This document shows, piece by piece, positions 1 through 8,066 of a DNA stretch of 18,173 nucleotides. A model generated the notes under the pieces. It ran no database searches. It had not been told where the DNA came from and saw only the letters and a list, made by a program, of their open reading frames with translations. How positions within the stretch are numbered: position 1 is the first letter of the stretch; the number at the start of each line of letters is the position of its first letter. The DNA is taken from the NCBI GenBank assembly GCA_001873285.1, contig MNYV01000082.1:1-18173 (forward strand), in the 5' to 3' direction. The stretch is from Nitrospirae bacterium CG2_30_53_67 (GTDB lineage Bacteria > CG2-30-53-67). A program made the translations under genes and the position numbers.

Positions 1-204
1 TACATCGAAGGAAGGCTGACCACTAGGTCCTGGGAAGATAAAGACGGGAACAAGCGGTATACCACTGAAGTCCGGGCGGAGAACATGATCATGCTGGGAG
101 GTCCCGGTTCCGGTTCCGCTTCCGCCCCTGGTTCCGACCATACAGCAACTGAAAATGAGGCGCCAAGCTCCGCCTCCACGATTGAGGATGACATCCCTTT
201 TTAG
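1..204 (+). CDS. ssb: Single-stranded DNA-binding protein SSB, C-terminal part (5' truncated by window edge)
   Basis: Frame 1 is open from the first base and encodes 67 residues before TAG at 202-204. The first part, containing [11 protein letters not shown] and then VRAENMIML, matches the end of the SSB OB fold. It is followed by a low-complexity Gly/Ser/Pro-rich linker and the acidic tip EDDIPF, which is the protein-interaction tail that recruits replication and repair partners in SSB proteins. The start lies outside the window, so total length cannot be judged. The next gene begins 21 nt downstream on the same strand, so co-transcription is possible. Identification rests on the OB-fold end plus the DDIPF terminus. 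Confidence 0.93.
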   Translation, partial: YIEGRLTTRSWEDKDGNKRYTTEVRAENMIMLGGPGSGSASAPGSDHTATENEAPSSASTIEDDIPF

Positions 205-225
205 CCACTCAATGGGAGAAAAAAC

Positions 226-1455
226 ATGAGTGAGACATTAGCCATTGTCGTAGGCGGCGGGCCCGCGCCGGGAATCAACGGCGTCATCAGCGCGGCCGGC
301 ATCGAGGCGCTCAACCAGGGCAAAACCGTGCTCGGAATCCTGGACGGATTCAAGTGGCTCTCCAAGGGAGACACCGCCCATGTCATGCCCATCTCTCTCT
401 CCCATGTTTCAAGGATCCATCTGAAAGGCGGATCCATCATCCGGACATCAAGAGAGAACCCCACCAAGAGCCCTGAGAAGATGGCTCATGTGATCCGGGC
501 GCTCAGCGAACTTAAGGTGCGATACCTGGTTACCATCGGCGGGGATGACACGGCCTATACATCAAGCCAGGTGGAAAAGGAGGCGAAAGGAAAGATTGCG
601 GTCTGCCATGTTCCCAAGACCATTGACAACGACCTTCCGCTTCCTCCCGGCATCCCCACCTTCGGATATGAAACAGCCCGGGAACTGGGAACAAAGCTCG
701 TTGAAAACCTCATGGAGGATGCCAAGACCGCTGCACGGTGGTATTTTGTCATCGCCATGGGGCGCTCTGCCGGACACCTGGCACTGGGCATGGGAACCGG
801 CGCCGGCGCCACCATGGCCCTGATCCCCGAGGAACTGGGCAAGACCTATTCCCTGCGCAAGGTCTTGAACATTCTGGAAGGCGCAATCATCAAACGTCTC
901 TCCATGGGCAAGGACCATGGCGTGGCCGTGATTGCTGAAGGGGTTGCCGCTCGTCTTGACCCTCAAGAGTTCTCTTTCGTGAAGGACGCACCCAGGGATG
1001 AGCACGGCAACATCCGCTTGGCCGAAATCCCCTTCGGCACCATCCTCAAAGATGAAGTGACCAAAGATCTCAAAGAGATGGGGATCAAGATCACCATCGT
1101 GGCCAAGGACATCGGCTATGAGCTCCGCTGCAACCCGCCGACCGCCTTTGACCGCCAATACACACGAAATCTCGGGTACAGCGCGGCACGTTTTCTTCTC
1201 GACGGGGGCTCCGGCGCCATGATCTTATTCAAGGACGGGAAAACCACCCCTATCCCCTTTGCCGACCTCATGGATCCCAAGACCGGCAAAACCCGCATCC
1301 GGACCGTGGATATCCACTCCGAAATCTACCAGACGGCCCGGCGCTATATGATCCGGCTGAATCCCGATGATCTCAAGGGGGATGCCCTCAAACGCCTGGC
1401 CGACACGGCAAAGATGAGCCCCGATGAATTCAAAAAGCGGTTCGGGGAGTTCTGA
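226..1455 (+). CDS. pfp: 6-phosphofructokinase, probably diphosphate-dependent (PPi-PFK)
   Basis: 409 residues, PfkA superfamily, catalysing phosphorylation of fructose 6-phosphate in the cytoplasm. Visible motifs are the N-terminal phosphate-binding GGGPAPGIN (10-18), GGDDT (105-109), PKTIDND (130-136, catalytic Asp134), MGRSAGHLAL (178-187) and VIAEG (235-239). In ATP-dependent enzymes the GGDGS and PGTIDND motifs carry Gly at two positions; here they are Asp108 and Lys131, the pair that marks PPi-dependent PFKs. From established family knowledge, the enzyme should therefore use PPi reversibly and work in glycolysis and gluconeogenesis. The ATG follows GGGAG with suitable spacing. Downstream, khtT begins after 54 nt. 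An ATP-dependent assignment looks unlikely but was not tested. Confidence 0.93.
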   Translation: MSETLAIVVGGGPAPGINGVISAAGIEALNQGKTVLGILDGFKWLSKGDTAHVMPISLSHVSRIHLKGGSIIRTSRENPTKSPEKMAHVIRALSELKVRYLVTIGGDDTAYTSSQVEKEAKGKIAVCHVPKTIDNDLPLPPGIPTFGYETARELGTKLVENLMEDAKTAARWYFVIAMGRSAGHLALGMGTGAGATMALIPEELGKTYSLRKVLNILEGAIIKRLSMGKDHGVAVIAEGVAARLDPQEFSFVKDAPRDEHGNIRLAEIPFGTILKDEVTKDLKEMGIKITIVAKDIGYELRCNPPTAFDRQYTRNLGYSAARFLLDGGSGAMILFKDGKTTPIPFADLMDPKTGKTRIRTVDIHSEIYQTARRYMIRLNPDDLKGDALKRLADTAKMSPDEFKKRFGEF

Positions 1456-1509
1456 TTCTGAATAACCGAAAGAGCATTGTTCTCCTAAACCGTACAAGGA
1501 GGGGCCTTT

Positions 1510-1998
1510 ATGCAGATCCTGGAGACCGACCTGCCCGGGATCGGGAAAAAATACTCCGTCTCAACTCGATCCGACGTCACCTATTCGATCATCATCCATA
1601 ATTCCGGAAAAAGAGAAATCTACAGGTTCGAAAAAGATCAAGAGATCCCTTCGTCCGTCACCGACCTCACAGATGAGGAAGCCCGGCAGGTGGGGGCCAT
1701 CCTGTCAGGCAGTTACTTCCAGCCGACCACACTGGACCGGATGGAACTGGTGATGAAAGAAATGATTATCGAATGGTACTCATTGGATGATCCGTCTGTT
1801 TTGGCGGGTCACACCATTCAGGATCTGGCCATTAGGAAAAAATCAGGGGCATCAATCATCGCCGTGCTTCGCGGTGAAAAGGTGATCCCCAGCCCGGCGC
1901 CGGAGGAAGAACTCAAGATCGGGGACACGCTCATGGTGGTCGGAAACCGCGAACAAATCCTCTGTTTCAAGAAAAACTTTTTAGGAGATGTAAAATGA
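1510..1998 (+). CDS. khtT: KhtT-like regulatory subunit of a K+/H+ antiporter (RCK_C domain)
   Basis: 162 residues, close to the usual length of Bacillus KhtT. The N-terminal half (about 1-75) shows the family pattern DLPGIGKK, TRSD, IIIH, GKREIYRF and EARQVGAILSG. The C-terminal half (about 85-160) is an RCK_C/TrkA_C domain with GDTLMVVG near 137-144, the module that binds small regulatory ligands (c-di-AMP in Bacillus). It is soluble, has no signal peptide and should sit on the cytoplasmic face of its membrane partner. A strong AAGGAGGGG lies just upstream of the ATG. Its TGA overlaps the ATG of the antiporter gene (ATGA at 1995-1998), implying translational coupling. The ligand in this organism is unknown. 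Confidence 0.88.
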   Translation: MQILETDLPGIGKKYSVSTRSDVTYSIIIHNSGKREIYRFEKDQEIPSSVTDLTDEEARQVGAILSGSYFQPTTLDRMELVMKEMIIEWYSLDDPSVLAGHTIQDLAIRKKSGASIIAVLRGEKVIPSPAPEEELKIGDTLMVVGNREQILCFKKNFLGDVK

Positions 1999-3185
1999 CC
2001 TGGGAGATGTTAACCGGCTCCACGGTCATTCTTATCTCCCTCTTTCTTGCGGGGAGACTTGCCCTCCACATCGGACAGTCCGTCATCCCGGCTTATATTC
2101 TTGTGGGCATATCCGCCCGCCCTCTCATCGGCCATACCCACCTGATCCATTTCTTTGCAGAACTGGGGGTTATCCTTCTCCTCTTTTTTATCGGCATGGA
2201 ATTCTCCATGGATCGTTTCTTTTCATCGGCGAAAAGAATCTTCCGGGGAGGCATCATCGATCTGCTCATCAATTTTTCTATCGGTCTTTCTATCGGATTT
2301 CTTTTGGGATGGCGCTGGCTTGATTCCCTGATCCTGGGAGGGATTGTCTATGTGAGCAGTTCGGCCATCATTTCAAAGATGATCATCGATCAGAAACGCG
2401 CCGCCTATCCTGAAACCGAGACTATTCTCGGGATCCTGGTCTTTGAGGACCTGGTCATGGCCGTTTTCATCACCATGGTTTCCGCTGTAGCCACGACACC
2501 GGGGACAAGCCCGGTGTATCTTCTCTGGAGCCTCTCCAAGGGGGTTCTTTTCTGTGCCGCTTTCTTTCTGATTATCCGGAAGAGAAAAGGGTGGATCGAC
2601 CGCCTCTACCACGTCGAATCTCCGGAACTTTTCCTGTTTCTGATTATGGGATCCATTTTCTGCGTAAGCCTGTTCGCCCGCAGTCTGGGCCTGACGGAAG
2701 CCATCGGGGCCTTGTTTCTGGGAATGACCTTGTCCGGCACACCGCATAAACCCCGACTGGAAGCGGCGCTCATTCCTTACCGTGATCTCTTGGCCGCTCT
2801 CTTTTTCTTATCTTTCGGCCTCCAGATCAAAATACAGGAGTGGCTTGGCCTAATCCCGTTTTGCCTGGCACTGATCGGGATCTCTTTAACCGGGAAACTT
2901 ATCACAGGTTATCTTGTGGGAAGGCTGGACGGACTGACACACCGGGGGGCCGTAAACACGGGCCTTTTTCTGGTGGTTCGCGGAGAGTTTTCCATCATAT
3001 TGGCCGGCATCGCAACCGCCACGCCTGAAAATATCCTGTACCTTAAAAGCGTTACGGCCATCTATGTCCTGGTCCTTTCCATAATCGGCTCATGCCTCAT
3101 GCAGAACACAGAACGGGTCCACGGCATGATCCACCGGATCGGAAAGTTTATTCCAGGCGCCATACCGGAAACCAAAGAATCCTGA
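1995..3185 (+). CDS. khtU: KhtU-like K+(/Na+):H+ antiporter, CPA2 family membrane subunit
   Basis: 396 residues, almost entirely hydrophobic segments, consistent with a 12-13 helix CPA2 transporter in the inner membrane. Conserved spots are LLLFFIGMEFSMD (61-73), the discontinuous-helix region VSSSAIISKMI (120-130), the ion-binding pair FED (150-152, where Kef proteins have QD), LTEAIGALFLGM (233-244) and VVRGEFSIIL (327-336). Unlike KefB/C it has no fused RCK/TrkA-N domain; that role is presumably taken by the overlapping upstream khtT. The expected role is K+ or Na+ efflux in exchange for protons. Transcription converges on ctpA, whose stop lies only 38 nt away. Exact ion specificity cannot be read from sequence. 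Confidence 0.88.
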   Translation: MTWEMLTGSTVILISLFLAGRLALHIGQSVIPAYILVGISARPLIGHTHLIHFFAELGVILLLFFIGMEFSMDRFFSSAKRIFRGGIIDLLINFSIGLSIGFLLGWRWLDSLILGGIVYVSSSAIISKMIIDQKRAAYPETETILGILVFEDLVMAVFITMVSAVATTPGTSPVYLLWSLSKGVLFCAAFFLIIRKRKGWIDRLYHVESPELFLFLIMGSIFCVSLFARSLGLTEAIGALFLGMTLSGTPHKPRLEAALIPYRDLLAALFFLSFGLQIKIQEWLGLIPFCLALIGISLTGKLITGYLVGRLDGLTHRGAVNTGLFLVVRGEFSIILAGIATATPENILYLKSVTAIYVLVLSIIGSCLMQNTERVHGMIHRIGKFIPGAIPETKES

Positions 3186-3223
3186 GCGCATTCTGTAACG
3201 GGAACCTCTTAGATAGACACTGC

Positions 3224-4585
3224 TCAGCCGTCTTTTCTCCCGAACTCCATTACAGGCTTCTTCATTTCCAGGATCTTTAATGCCTTTAGCAGGGCCACGG
3301 CCTCCTGAAGCTGATAGTCGGTCTCTTCAGTCTTCTTCTCTTCCTGAATCCCTGTCTTATCCTGATCCTGTTCAGGTTTCTTTACCGGTTCCGGTTCCAC
3401 ATCCTCCGGGGCATTGTCCAGATCGGGATTCATCAGGTGGCGCTCCAGATCCGACTCCTTGATCATATGGCCATCCTGCTCTCCGGGTTTGATAATGACC
3501 CGGTCTTCAACAACCACATCAGGCGTTATCCCCACATTCTGGATGGACTTATCCCTCGGTGTATAATATTTTGCCGTGGTCAGGCGCAGTCCGGAGCCGT
3601 CGCTCAAGGGGATCACGGTCTGTACCGACCCCTTTCCGAAGGTCTGTGTCCCCATAATAACGGCCCGGCCCCAATCCTGAAGGGCTCCGGCCACAATTTC
3701 ACTGGCGCTCGCACTCCCTCCGTTGACCAGGACGACCATGGGAACCTTCGGAAAATCGTTACCCTCCCTGATTTTGTAATCATGCCTTTCTTCGGTGCGG
3801 CCCTGGGTGTAAACGACCAGGGTCCCCTTGGGCAGGAATTTCCCGCAGACTTCAACCGCCTGATCCAGCAGTCCGCCGGGGTTATTGCGGAGATCCAGAA
3901 TCATGGAACTGATCTTGCCCTCCTTGGTCAATTGTTTCAGCGCGTTTTCGAGCTCCTTCCCGCTATCCTGCTGAAATTGGGTGAGATGAAGATACCCGAT
4001 CTCGTTGTCAATCATCTTAGATTTGATGCTCTTGACATTAATGATTGCCCGTGTGATTTCAAATTTCTTCGGCTTTTTAAATTCCCTGCGCATGATGGTC
4101 AGGGTCACCTTGGAGCCGGGCTCTCCGCGCATCATCTTGACCGCGTCCATCAGGCTCATGTCCTTGGTGGACTTGTCGTCCACGCTCAGAATCACATCGC
4201 CGGCCTTGAGGCCCGCCTTGTATCCTGGTGTGTCCTCTATAGGGGCGATAATGGTCAGCTCCTTGTCTTTGACCGCAATCTGGATCCCGATCCCGCCGAA
4301 CTTCCCCTGCGTATCGACCTGGAGTTCCTTGTAGGTATCCGCATCCATGAAAGCGGAATGGGGATCCAGGGAGTTGACCATGCCGTTGATGGCGCCGTAG
4401 ATCAATTTTTTGGTATCCACATCTTCCACGTAGTTCTGCTGGAGAAGATGCAGAACTTCAGAGAAGATGTTGAGCTGCTCATAGGTCTCTGCGGTTGCCT
4501 GAACCCTCTTTCCCCTGACAACCCCTACAAAAACAAGGATCATTATAAAAAGTATCCCTGTAATCAAAAATGGCCGCTTCCTCAT
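3224..4585 (-). CDS. ctpA: C-terminal processing serine protease, S41 family (CtpA)
   Basis: 453 residues. A single N-terminal hydrophobic segment (about 7-23) anchors or exports it, so it acts in the periplasm. A PDZ domain covers about 95-170 (GKFGGIGIQI, GYKAGLKAGDVILSV). The S41 catalytic domain contains LDLRNNPGG (230-238), GGSASASE with the predicted nucleophile Ser293, and TFGKG with the general base Lys318; the 25-residue Ser-Lys spacing matches E. coli Prc. The tail (about 388-425) is acidic and Pro-rich. It is the last gene of the ftsE-ftsX-envC-ctpA run, 17 nt after envC. Known relatives trim C termini of periplasmic proteins and regulate peptidoglycan hydrolases, which fits this neighbourhood. 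Confidence 0.95.
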   Translation of the reverse strand: MRKRPFLITGILFIMILVFVGVVRGKRVQATAETYEQLNIFSEVLHLLQQNYVEDVDTKKLIYGAINGMVNSLDPHSAFMDADTYKELQVDTQGKFGGIGIQIAVKDKELTIIAPIEDTPGYKAGLKAGDVILSVDDKSTKDMSLMDAVKMMRGEPGSKVTLTIMRREFKKPKKFEITRAIINVKSIKSKMIDNEIGYLHLTQFQQDSGKELENALKQLTKEGKISSMILDLRNNPGGLLDQAVEVCGKFLPKGTLVVYTQGRTEERHDYKIREGNDFPKVPMVVLVNGGSASASEIVAGALQDWGRAVIMGTQTFGKGSVQTVIPLSDGSGLRLTTAKYYTPRDKSIQNVGITPDVVVEDRVIIKPGEQDGHMIKESDLERHLMNPDLDNAPEDVEPEPVKKPEQDQDKTGIQEEKKTEETDYQLQEAVALLKALKILEMKKPVMEFGRKDG

Positions 4586-4602
4586 GTTTTAAACCTCCGT
4601 GA

Positions 4603-5784
4603 TTATGGATGTGCAAGCCAGACCATGGGATCCTGAGGCTCTCCGTGGTATCGAATCTCAAAATACAGGGCAGGCCCTTTCAGGGAGCCTGTATCCCCGA
4701 CTTTTCCTATCTTCTGTCCCTCCTGAACCCTCTCTTTGACCGAGACCATGACCTGAGAAAGATGGGCATAAAGACTATAATACCCATCGCCGTGATCCAG
4801 AATAACCATCTGCCCGTACCCCTTGAACCAGTCGGCGAAAAGGACATTCCCGCCATAGACCGCTTTGACATCGGTCCCTTGACCGGCTCCAATTTCTATC
4901 CCCTTGGAGAAGATCACTGTACTTTCGTTCTCATTCTTCTGCCTGCCGAAACTCGTCACCACTTCCCCATGGACAGGCCAGGAGAATTTCCCCTTGAACT
5001 TCTCAAAATCACCAAAAAAAGACTTTTTCTTCTTGATGAGCGCGTCAACCGTCTCCTGAAGAGACTTGGCCGATTGTTCCAATTCCTGTAAAAGCTCCTG
5101 CTGCGCTGTTTTTTCTTCCCGTAATTTTTTAAGCAGGAGACTCCGCTCTTCCCGCTTGGCCAGGATCTCCAGGTTCTTCCCTTTGAACGCGTCCTGCAAG
5201 GACCGAATCTTATCTTCCCGGTCCGTCAGTTCCTGCTGTTTTATGCTGAGTTCTTCATAGACCTTTTTATAGCTCCCGATCGTCTCCCTGTCCTTTTGTG
5301 CCATGAGCTGCAGATAACGATATCGCTTCAAGAGTTCTGAATAACTTTCGGCGGAGAAGAGGGCTTTAACGTAAGAGTATCCTCCGTATTTATAAATCTG
5401 CACCACTTTGAACGAAAGATACGACTGGAATCTTCCCATATCCGACTTGAGACCCTCGACTTCTCCTTTAATCTGTTCCTTACTTTTTTGGATCTTTTTC
5501 AGGTGCAGGTCATACGACTCGAGCTGCTCTTCCTTCAGGGCAAGCTTCTGATCCATGTCCTGGAGCTGAGACAGGAGGCCCTTTTCTTTCCTCTCGAAGT
5601 CACGAAGGATCTCCTTTTCCCGGTCTATATTTTTTTGAAGTTCCTGGAGTGAATCCTTCTGAACTTTGATCTGTTTTTCGATCTCCTTTTGCGGCGCCGC
5701 CTGTGCCGCGCCAGGCAGGAGACAAAGTATCACAGGTAAGGTCCAAAACGCAAAGGCGGAGCATATTCGTTTCAAACCCGGCAT
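4603..5784 (-). CDS. envC: EnvC-like murein hydrolase activator (coiled coil plus degenerate LytM/M23 domain)
   Basis: 393 residues. An N-terminal signal peptide ends near AAQA (26-29). A long heptad-rich coiled coil (about 31-255) resembles the FtsX-binding part of EnvC. The C-terminal LytM/peptidase M23 fold covers about 268-393. The metal site is degraded: the HxGxDI motif reads SKGIEI (Ser293 and Glu297 replace His and Asp), and the HLHFE motif reads ALYFE (372-376, both His lost). Only His341 of YAH remains. It is therefore expected to be a non-catalytic activator of amidases rather than an endopeptidase. GAGAAGGG directly abuts the ATG; an alternative TTG at codon 4 would have better spacing and give a more classic MKRI signal peptide. 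The gene starts 9 nt after ftsX. Confidence 0.92.
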   Translation of the reverse strand: MPGLKRICSAFAFWTLPVILCLLPGAAQAAPQKEIEKQIKVQKDSLQELQKNIDREKEILRDFERKEKGLLSQLQDMDQKLALKEEQLESYDLHLKKIQKSKEQIKGEVEGLKSDMGRFQSYLSFKVVQIYKYGGYSYVKALFSAESYSELLKRYRYLQLMAQKDRETIGSYKKVYEELSIKQQELTDREDKIRSLQDAFKGKNLEILAKREERSLLLKKLREEKTAQQELLQELEQSAKSLQETVDALIKKKKSFFGDFEKFKGKFSWPVHGEVVTSFGRQKNENESTVIFSKGIEIGAGQGTDVKAVYGGNVLFADWFKGYGQMVILDHGDGYYSLYAHLSQVMVSVKERVQEGQKIGKVGDTGSLKGPALYFEIRYHGEPQDPMVWLAHP

Positions 5785-5793
5785 CCCTTCTCA

Positions 5794-6696
5794 CTATATT
5801 TTCAAGAAACGTCCCAGTGATATCAGGCTTCCAAAAAAACCCAGAAACATCCCGCCCAGTATGATCCAGAGGATCATGGATACCGGCAGAAATGAGACGG
5901 TCATGTCCTGCAGGAAGAACATCCCGGCGCTCTGCCTCAACCGGGGGATCCAGAAGTAGTAAATTCCCAAAAGGAGAAGGAGAGAAAACAACGACCCGAG
6001 CAGCCCCTGCAGAAGCCCTTCCATCAGAAAGGGCCCTTTGATAAAACCGTTTGTCGCTCCGATCAGTCTCATGACGGCCAGTTCATCCCTCCTTGCATAA
6101 ACGGTCAGACGGACCGTATTGGCAATGATAAAAATAATGGCCACCCCCAATAAGCCGCCCAAAATAAACCCCAGGAGGCGGAGGATATTCATAAAGGTCA
6201 GCAGGCCTCTGGTCCATTCCTGACCGTATTGGACCTCCTGAAGCTCTGAGATATTTCTGATTTTTTCCACCAGATGGTCAACGGCTTCCCGGTTCTGTGC
6301 AGCCTTGGAGAGCTTGATCTCAAAAGAGGCGGGCAGAGGGTTCTCATCCAGCCCTCCCAGCAGATAAACCGCATCTTCATGATCGGACTGTAACCTTTTC
6401 AGGGCCTCTTCTTTGGAAACATATTCAACTTTTGAAACCTCCGGATTCTCCCAAAGAATTTTTTTCATATCATCCAACCGGCCTGAAGACGTCCCATCCT
6501 TGATATACGCGGTAATCTCCACCTGCTGAACCCAGCCGGATGTAATGTGATTCACATTGGAATAGACGATCAGGAAGGCCCCGAAGATCAGGAGCGCGAA
6601 GCCGATCGTGACGACGGCCACTACGCTGATGAATTTATTCCGGCGTACGCTTTTTAACCCCTCGTCAACAAAATAGGTCAGATCCGCTAAGAACAT
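5794..6696 (-). CDS. ftsX: Cell division ABC transporter permease-like protein FtsX
   Basis: About 300 residues with the FtsX plan: a cytoplasmic N-terminus, TM1 (about 22-46), a large periplasmic domain (about 50-165), TM2 (about 170-195), then RRDELAVMRLIGAT and the coupling region before TM3 and TM4, ending with a short tail. It partners FtsE and, by analogy with E. coli, relays ATP hydrolysis to EnvC encoded next door. The frame also opens at a TTG (6714) that overlaps the ftsE stop, but I prefer ATG 6696, which has AAGGG about 10 nt upstream; the TTG has no visible ribosome-binding site. Either start leaves ftsE and ftsX coupled. Confidence 0.94.
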   Translation of the reverse strand: MFLADLTYFVDEGLKSVRRNKFISVVAVVTIGFALLIFGAFLIVYSNVNHITSGWVQQVEITAYIKDGTSSGRLDDMKKILWENPEVSKVEYVSKEEALKRLQSDHEDAVYLLGGLDENPLPASFEIKLSKAAQNREAVDHLVEKIRNISELQEVQYGQEWTRGLLTFMNILRLLGFILGGLLGVAIIFIIANTVRLTVYARRDELAVMRLIGATNGFIKGPFLMEGLLQGLLGSLFSLLLLLGIYYFWIPRLRQSAGMFFLQDMTVSFLPVSMILWIILGGMFLGFFGSLISLGRFLKI

Positions 6697-6710
6697 GACT
6701 GGCGATCCCT

Positions 6711-7442
6711 TCAAATTGGCAAGTACGGATGAACCTGACTTTTTTCCTTTTCATGTTCATCAAGATTCATCTCCGTAACCGGATGGGTATCTGAAATACA
6801 TCTCCCGCTCTGCAGCCGGATGACCCGTTTATTCATCCTTTCCACCATATCCGTGTTGTGCGTCGCCATAACGATGGTCGTCCCTCGGTTATGGATTTCC
6901 TTGAGCAGGTCCATGATCTCCGCCGCCACGGCTGCATCCAAATTACCGGTCGGCTCATCCGCCAGGAGAATGACCGGATCATTCACCACGGCCCTGGCTA
7001 CGGCCACCCGCTGCTGTTCTCCTCCGGAGAGATGAAGCGGGTAGCTGTTCATCTTGTGCTGAAGACCCACACGCCTGAGCACGTCCCAGGCTCTTCGCTT
7101 GATCTCATATTTCGGCGTTCCGACGACACGCAGGACAAAGGCAATATTGTCATACACGGTCTTGGAACGGATCAGCTTGAAATCCTGAAAGACAACCCCG
7201 ATGTTCCGCCTGAGATAGGGGATGCTTCCATTTCGAAGGCGCGATAGGTTCCGCCCATTCACCAGAATCTGGCCTTGATCCGCGCGCTCTTCGCAATAGA
7301 TGAGCTTCAGAAGCGTGGTTTTCCCCGCCCCGCTCGGCCCGGTAAAAAATACAAACTCCCCTTTTCTGATACGAAGGGTGATGCCCTTCAGGGCGCTGAA
7401 ATTTTTATCGTATTGCTTATCAACATCAAACATCTGGATCAT
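6711..7442 (-). CDS. ftsE: Cell division ATP-binding protein FtsE
   Basis: 243 residues, ABC ATPase. Walker A GPSGAGKT (35-42), Q-loop VVFQD (83-87), signature LSGGEQQR (138-145), Walker B VILLADEP (157-164) and the switch His195 are all intact. The [10 protein letters not shown] stretch and the immediately following ftsX identify FtsE rather than a generic transporter ATPase. It is slightly longer than the usual 220-230 residues because of a polar tail after about residue 215. ATP hydrolysis on the cytoplasmic face should drive conformational change in FtsX and so activate periplasmic hydrolases during division. ATG is preceded by GAGG at about 10 nt. It is the first gene of the four-gene minus-strand operon; 77 nt separate it from the small gene upstream. 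Confidence 0.96.
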   Translation of the reverse strand: MIQMFDVDKQYDKNFSALKGITLRIRKGEFVFFTGPSGAGKTTLLKLIYCEERADQGQILVNGRNLSRLRNGSIPYLRRNIGVVFQDFKLIRSKTVYDNIAFVLRVVGTPKYEIKRRAWDVLRRVGLQHKMNSYPLHLSGGEQQRVAVARAVVNDPVILLADEPTGNLDAAVAAEIMDLLKEIHNRGTTIVMATHNTDMVERMNKRVIRLQSGRCISDTHPVTEMNLDEHEKEKSQVHPYLPI

Positions 7443-7519
7443 GGGAAGACAACCTCAATGCTGCGGTTCACCTTAACCAAGTCTTTTCCATTTTCGGAAG
7501 CAGCTTTATGGCGGCGGAA

Positions 7520-7870
7520 CTATTCGTCGTCATTCGACAGATAATCGAGAATGACCTCATCTAAGCTCTTCCCCGCTTTAGATACTACGGCGGCCGGAGG
7601 GGGCGGTTTCTCTTTCCCTTTTTCATGAAACTTTCCGGCCTTCAGATCCTTGATCATCTGTTTGTGCTGCTCCTTCATCAGTTCACGTACGGCGCTGTCC
7701 AGACAGTCTGCCTTTAAGATATCCGCATAACTGACCTTCCTTGAGCAGAGAATCTTCCCGGCCTTATATAAAAGCGTTACAATAACCGGGTTCTTCACTC
7801 CGTTATCTTCGGTTTGAACGTGAAAATTTTCACCCTTATAGACAAAATCCGTATTATAGCCTGTCAACAT
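7520..7870 (-). CDS. Conserved hypothetical protein with YNTD...FHVQTED motif
   Basis: About 116 residues from the preferred ATG. The conserved-looking core near the N-terminus runs GYNTDF, YKG, FHVQTED, NPVIVTLLY and a KxGKIL hairpin, predicted beta-rich; a charged helix with KEQHKQMIKDLKAGKF and a Pro-rich linker (PPPPAA) follow, ending in the acidic tip SNDDE. I recognise the pattern as a widespread uncharacterised family but know no function. Starts are uncertain: an in-frame TTG at 7924 lies upstream of the predicted transcription start, ATG 7885 is possible, and ATG 7870 best fits the family start. None has a clear Shine-Dalgarno. It lies upstream of and parallel to ftsE. Confidence 0.75.
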   Translation of the reverse strand: MLTGYNTDFVYKGENFHVQTEDNGVKNPVIVTLLYKAGKILCSRKVSYADILKADCLDSAVRELMKEQHKQMIKDLKAGKFHEKGKEKPPPPAAVVSKAGKSLDEVILDYLSNDDE

Positions 7871-7925
7871 AAAGAGCCAACCCATATCTTGACCGGGGGA
7901 AACCCATATCCCTTTTCTTCTCAAA

Positions 7926-7955
7926 AATATAGCACAGTTAACTCAGCCGTTTCAA
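7926..7955 (-). promoter_or_regulatory. Candidate sigma70 promoter for the minus-strand small gene (and possibly ftsE operon)
   Basis: Reading the minus strand, TTGAAA (7955-7950) is followed by an 18-nt spacer and TATATT (7931-7926). A transcript would start near 7919, giving a leader of about 50 nt to ATG 7870. This argues against the in-frame TTG at 7924 as the start of the downstream gene. Confidence 0.5.
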
Positions 7956-7977
7956 GACCTAATATCGGCCTCATTTC

Positions 7978-8006
7978 TTGACGGGAGCCCTTTACTGTGA
8001 TAAAGA
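7978..8006 (+). promoter_or_regulatory. Candidate sigma70 promoter for the NYN-rluD-hflX run
   Basis: TTGACG (7978-7983), a 17-nt spacer and TAAAGA (8001-8006); an overlapping extended -10 reading, TGTGATAAA, is also present. It sits about 60 nt before the ATG of the NYN protein and points away from the minus-strand promoter at 7926-7955, forming a divergent regulatory region. Confidence 0.5.
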
Positions 8007-8066
8007 ATGGCCAATCAACCGATTTCTTAGAAATCCCCATGTGGATTTGACTGGCAGGCAACGAAC

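Noticed and set aside
562-1158. 198-codon open frame on the minus strand
   Set aside because: Antisense to the phosphofructokinase gene and without family features; a codon-bias shadow.
3182-3227. CTGAGC...GCTCAG inverted repeat between the convergent khtU and ctpA genes
   Set aside because: Six-base arms with a 34-nt loop and no T run; not convincing as a terminator.
3437-4636. 399-codon open frame on the plus strand
   Set aside because: Fully antisense to ctpA, whose PDZ and S41 motifs are unmistakable; the plus-strand translation has no recognisable domain.
7853-7867. TTGACA and TATAAT on the minus strand
   Set aside because: Only 3 nt apart, and they are codons of the small protein (LTGYN); not a promoter.
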